From: Clostridiales bacterium
GTDB lineage: Bacteria > Bacillota > Clostridia > Monoglobales > WRBX01
Reading direction: 5' to 3'
Assembly (NCBI GenBank): GCA_031263785.1
Contig: JAISFC010000074.1
Coordinates: forward strand, 1-36,695
Length of the DNA: 36,695 nt
Shown: positions 35,350 through 36,695 of the stretch, one piece after another
How positions within the stretch are numbered: position 1 is the stretch's first letter
Layout: every line of letters starts with the position of its first letter
Made by a program: the position numbers and the translations under genes
Notes under the pieces: generated by a model
Database searches by the model: none
Told to the model about the DNA's origin: nothing
The model's input: only the letters and a program-made list of their open reading frames with translations

Positions 35350-35378
35350 TTGACAAAAAAATATTTTTAACTTAAAAA
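35350..35378 (+). promoter_or_regulatory. Candidate promoter for the repeat-containing secreted protein
   Basis: TTGACA (35350-35355), 17-nt spacer, TAAAAA (35373-35378). An inverted repeat CCTAAAAAT / ATTTTTAGG (35331-35339 and 35379-35387) flanks it. The match could be chance in this A/T-rich stretch. Confidence 0.35.
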
Positions 35379-35397
35379 ATTTTTAGGATTTGATTTT

Positions 35398-36695
35398 ATG
35401 TTAAAAAAATTATTAGCAATTATAATCATATTCACTCTTATGTTGGGAAATACGATGTTTATGCCTCAATTGGGTAACGGTATTCCCGAAATATTCGAAA
35501 AAACTTTTGGCGCATCTAATATAACCGGATATTTTTATATAAGCGACGTAGACATTGTCGACAAAACAATATCTTCATTCAGTACTCGTACTAATCACAC
35601 CGTGTATAATATAAGCACCAAAACGACGACGACATTATCTACTAGCTATGTCTTGGATATTGGGACGGCTTTCGTAGATATGCACGAGCTTGATTATGCA
35701 TATCAAGGCTATTGGTACAATGTTATGGGTGACCACGAACCAACATCTTCTGGATATAGCGGAAGTACTTATATACAAGAAGACGTATGGCACGGTGGTG
35801 GGCTACCTCTTTCAGACGCTTATACAATTCGTTCAGGGAACGGTACACTTTCAAATCCATATAGACTTTCGGATAGTGTAGCCATTTTCAATTTCACCGG
35901 ATATTTTTATAACGCTGGAGCAGACATTTCCGACAAAACAATATCTTCATTCAGCACGCGTACGAATCACGCTGTGTATCATATAGGTACCCAAAATGCG
36001 ACGACGTTATCTACTAGCTATGTCTTGGATATTGGGACGGCTTTCGTAGATATGCACGAGCTGGATTACGCATATAAAGGCTACTGGTACAATGTTCTTG
36101 GTGAGTACGAACCAACATCTTCTGGATATAGCGGAAGCACTTATATACAAGAAGACGTATGGCACGGTGGTGGGCTAACATATGATACATCTTATTCGAT
36201 TCGATCGGGAAGTGGTACATTGTCAAATCCATATAGAGTTTGGTCAGGAGCTGACACGTCAACGCCACCGCCGACAACTCCACCACCGACAAACGTATCG
36301 GGAAGCACGACATATAAGCCGAGTATTAGCACATCAAATCCGGTTGAAGATTCCTACATGACTATCGGTAATGCAAAAGCGTCAGGGTATACGAAGTATC
36401 TGTATGTAGGACGCAACGGGAGTTTCTCATATGAGAAAAGCTTCACCGGCACATCCACGACTTACACGCCATCAGCGTCAGACGTAGGAAAAACGCTTAC
36501 CTTCTATTTTTATTATTATGATTCCAGTAGCGGATATACAGGATATACCATGGATTCGGATACTACCAATGCGGTTCAAGCGGCAACAATAGCGCTGGTC
36601 GCGCCGGGATATGCGCCGACGGGGAGTACGATTCCGGGATACACGCTCACAGCTCCAACGATAACGGGAACATACAGTTTGCGGTGGTATCGCTA
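35398..36695 (+). CDS. Secreted protein with duplicated domain and Ig-like tail, 3' end outside window
   Basis: 432 residues to the window edge, no stop. AGGA lies about nine nt before the ATG. Residues 1-22 form a signal peptide (MLKKLLAIIIIFTLML). Two copies of a domain of about 120 residues, which I do not recognise, start at residues 42 and 166 (TGYFY, DKTISSFSTRTNH, STYIQEDVWHGGGL). A PPPTTPPP linker follows (about 287-299), then an Ig-like module ending in TPSASDVGKTLTFYF, and the start of another module. Surface attachment signals, if any, lie beyond the window. Confidence 0.85.
   Translation, partial: MLKKLLAIIIIFTLMLGNTMFMPQLGNGIPEIFEKTFGASNITGYFYISDVDIVDKTISSFSTRTNHTVYNISTKTTTTLSTSYVLDIGTAFVDMHELDYAYQGYWYNVMGDHEPTSSGYSGSTYIQEDVWHGGGLPLSDAYTIRSGNGTLSNPYRLSDSVAIFNFTGYFYNAGADISDKTISSFSTRTNHAVYHIGTQNATTLSTSYVLDIGTAFVDMHELDYAYKGYWYNVLGEYEPTSSGYSGSTYIQEDVWHGGGLTYDTSYSIRSGSGTLSNPYRVWSGADTSTPPPTTPPPTNVSGSTTYKPSISTSNPVEDSYMTIGNAKASGYTKYLYVGRNGSFSYEKSFTGTSTTYTPSASDVGKTLTFYFYYYDSSSGYTGYTMDSDTTNAVQAATIALVAPGYAPTGSTIPGYTLTAPTITGTYSLRWYR
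35521..36264 (+). repeat. Two tandem 372-nt copies inside the secreted-protein gene
   Basis: Copy 1 starts at 35521 and copy 2 at 35893, in frame (124 codons). A stretch of about 50 nt (35638-35690 and 36010-36062) appears identical, and 35740-35812 is nearly identical to 36112-36184. The nucleotide-level identity indicates a recent duplication or ongoing conversion. Confidence 0.85.

Overview
The window looks like chromosomal DNA of a spore-forming Bacillota, most likely a Clostridia-type bacterium. The evidence is spoIIM, remA-gmk-rpoZ, parAB with parS sites, a rho gene with a long basic insert, a one-chain glycyl-tRNA synthetase, DUF5711 and YkvI-type proteins, and AGGAGG-type ribosome binding sites with frequent TTG starts. 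No species can be named from the sequence alone.

Layout. (1) 1-7269, minus: the N-terminal 2,423 codons of a giant secreted protein made of five tandem seven-bladed propellers, whose reading frame passes through a 22-unit AG dinucleotide tract just after the start codon. (2) 7270-7875: a regulatory gap with overlapping divergent promoters, a possible small RNA, a consensus promoter and a possible IS3-type end. (3) 7876-13272, plus: an A/T-rich, tightly overlapping three-gene cassette encoding a membrane-anchored TerB-N/TerB-C protein, a BrxD-like (DUF2791) ATPase and an Lhr/BrxHI-like helicase. This is the best candidate for a little-described defence or stress system. (4) 13388-17398, minus: sbcC, sbcD and a small KTSC-like gene. 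(5) 17771-21673, minus: tRNA-Ser(GGA), serS, a coiled-coil membrane protein, parB and parA, followed by three perfect parS sites at 21781-22001. (6) 22011-28854, minus: polysaccharide deacetylase, rho, cvpA-like, DUF5711, gyrB and spoIIM. (7) 28855-29323: a non-coding gap that resembles a replication origin, with DnaA-box-like sites, a GC spacer, five CTA triplets and an AT-rich stretch. (8) 29324-35114: coaX and an ECF S component (plus), ispE and a ykvI-like gene (minus), then glyQS, remA, gmk and rpoZ (plus). (9) 35398 to the right end, plus: the start of a second secreted protein with a recent 372-nt internal duplication.

Together regions 5-8 read as an origin-proximal chromosome maintenance neighbourhood. 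Most housekeeping genes left of about 28.9 kb are on the minus strand and most to the right are on the plus strand. The plus strand looks C-rich to the left and G-rich to the right, as expected for forks leaving an origin near 29 kb. No dnaA, dnaN or recF lies in the window. The two window ends cut two modular secreted proteins, so their anchoring cannot be seen.
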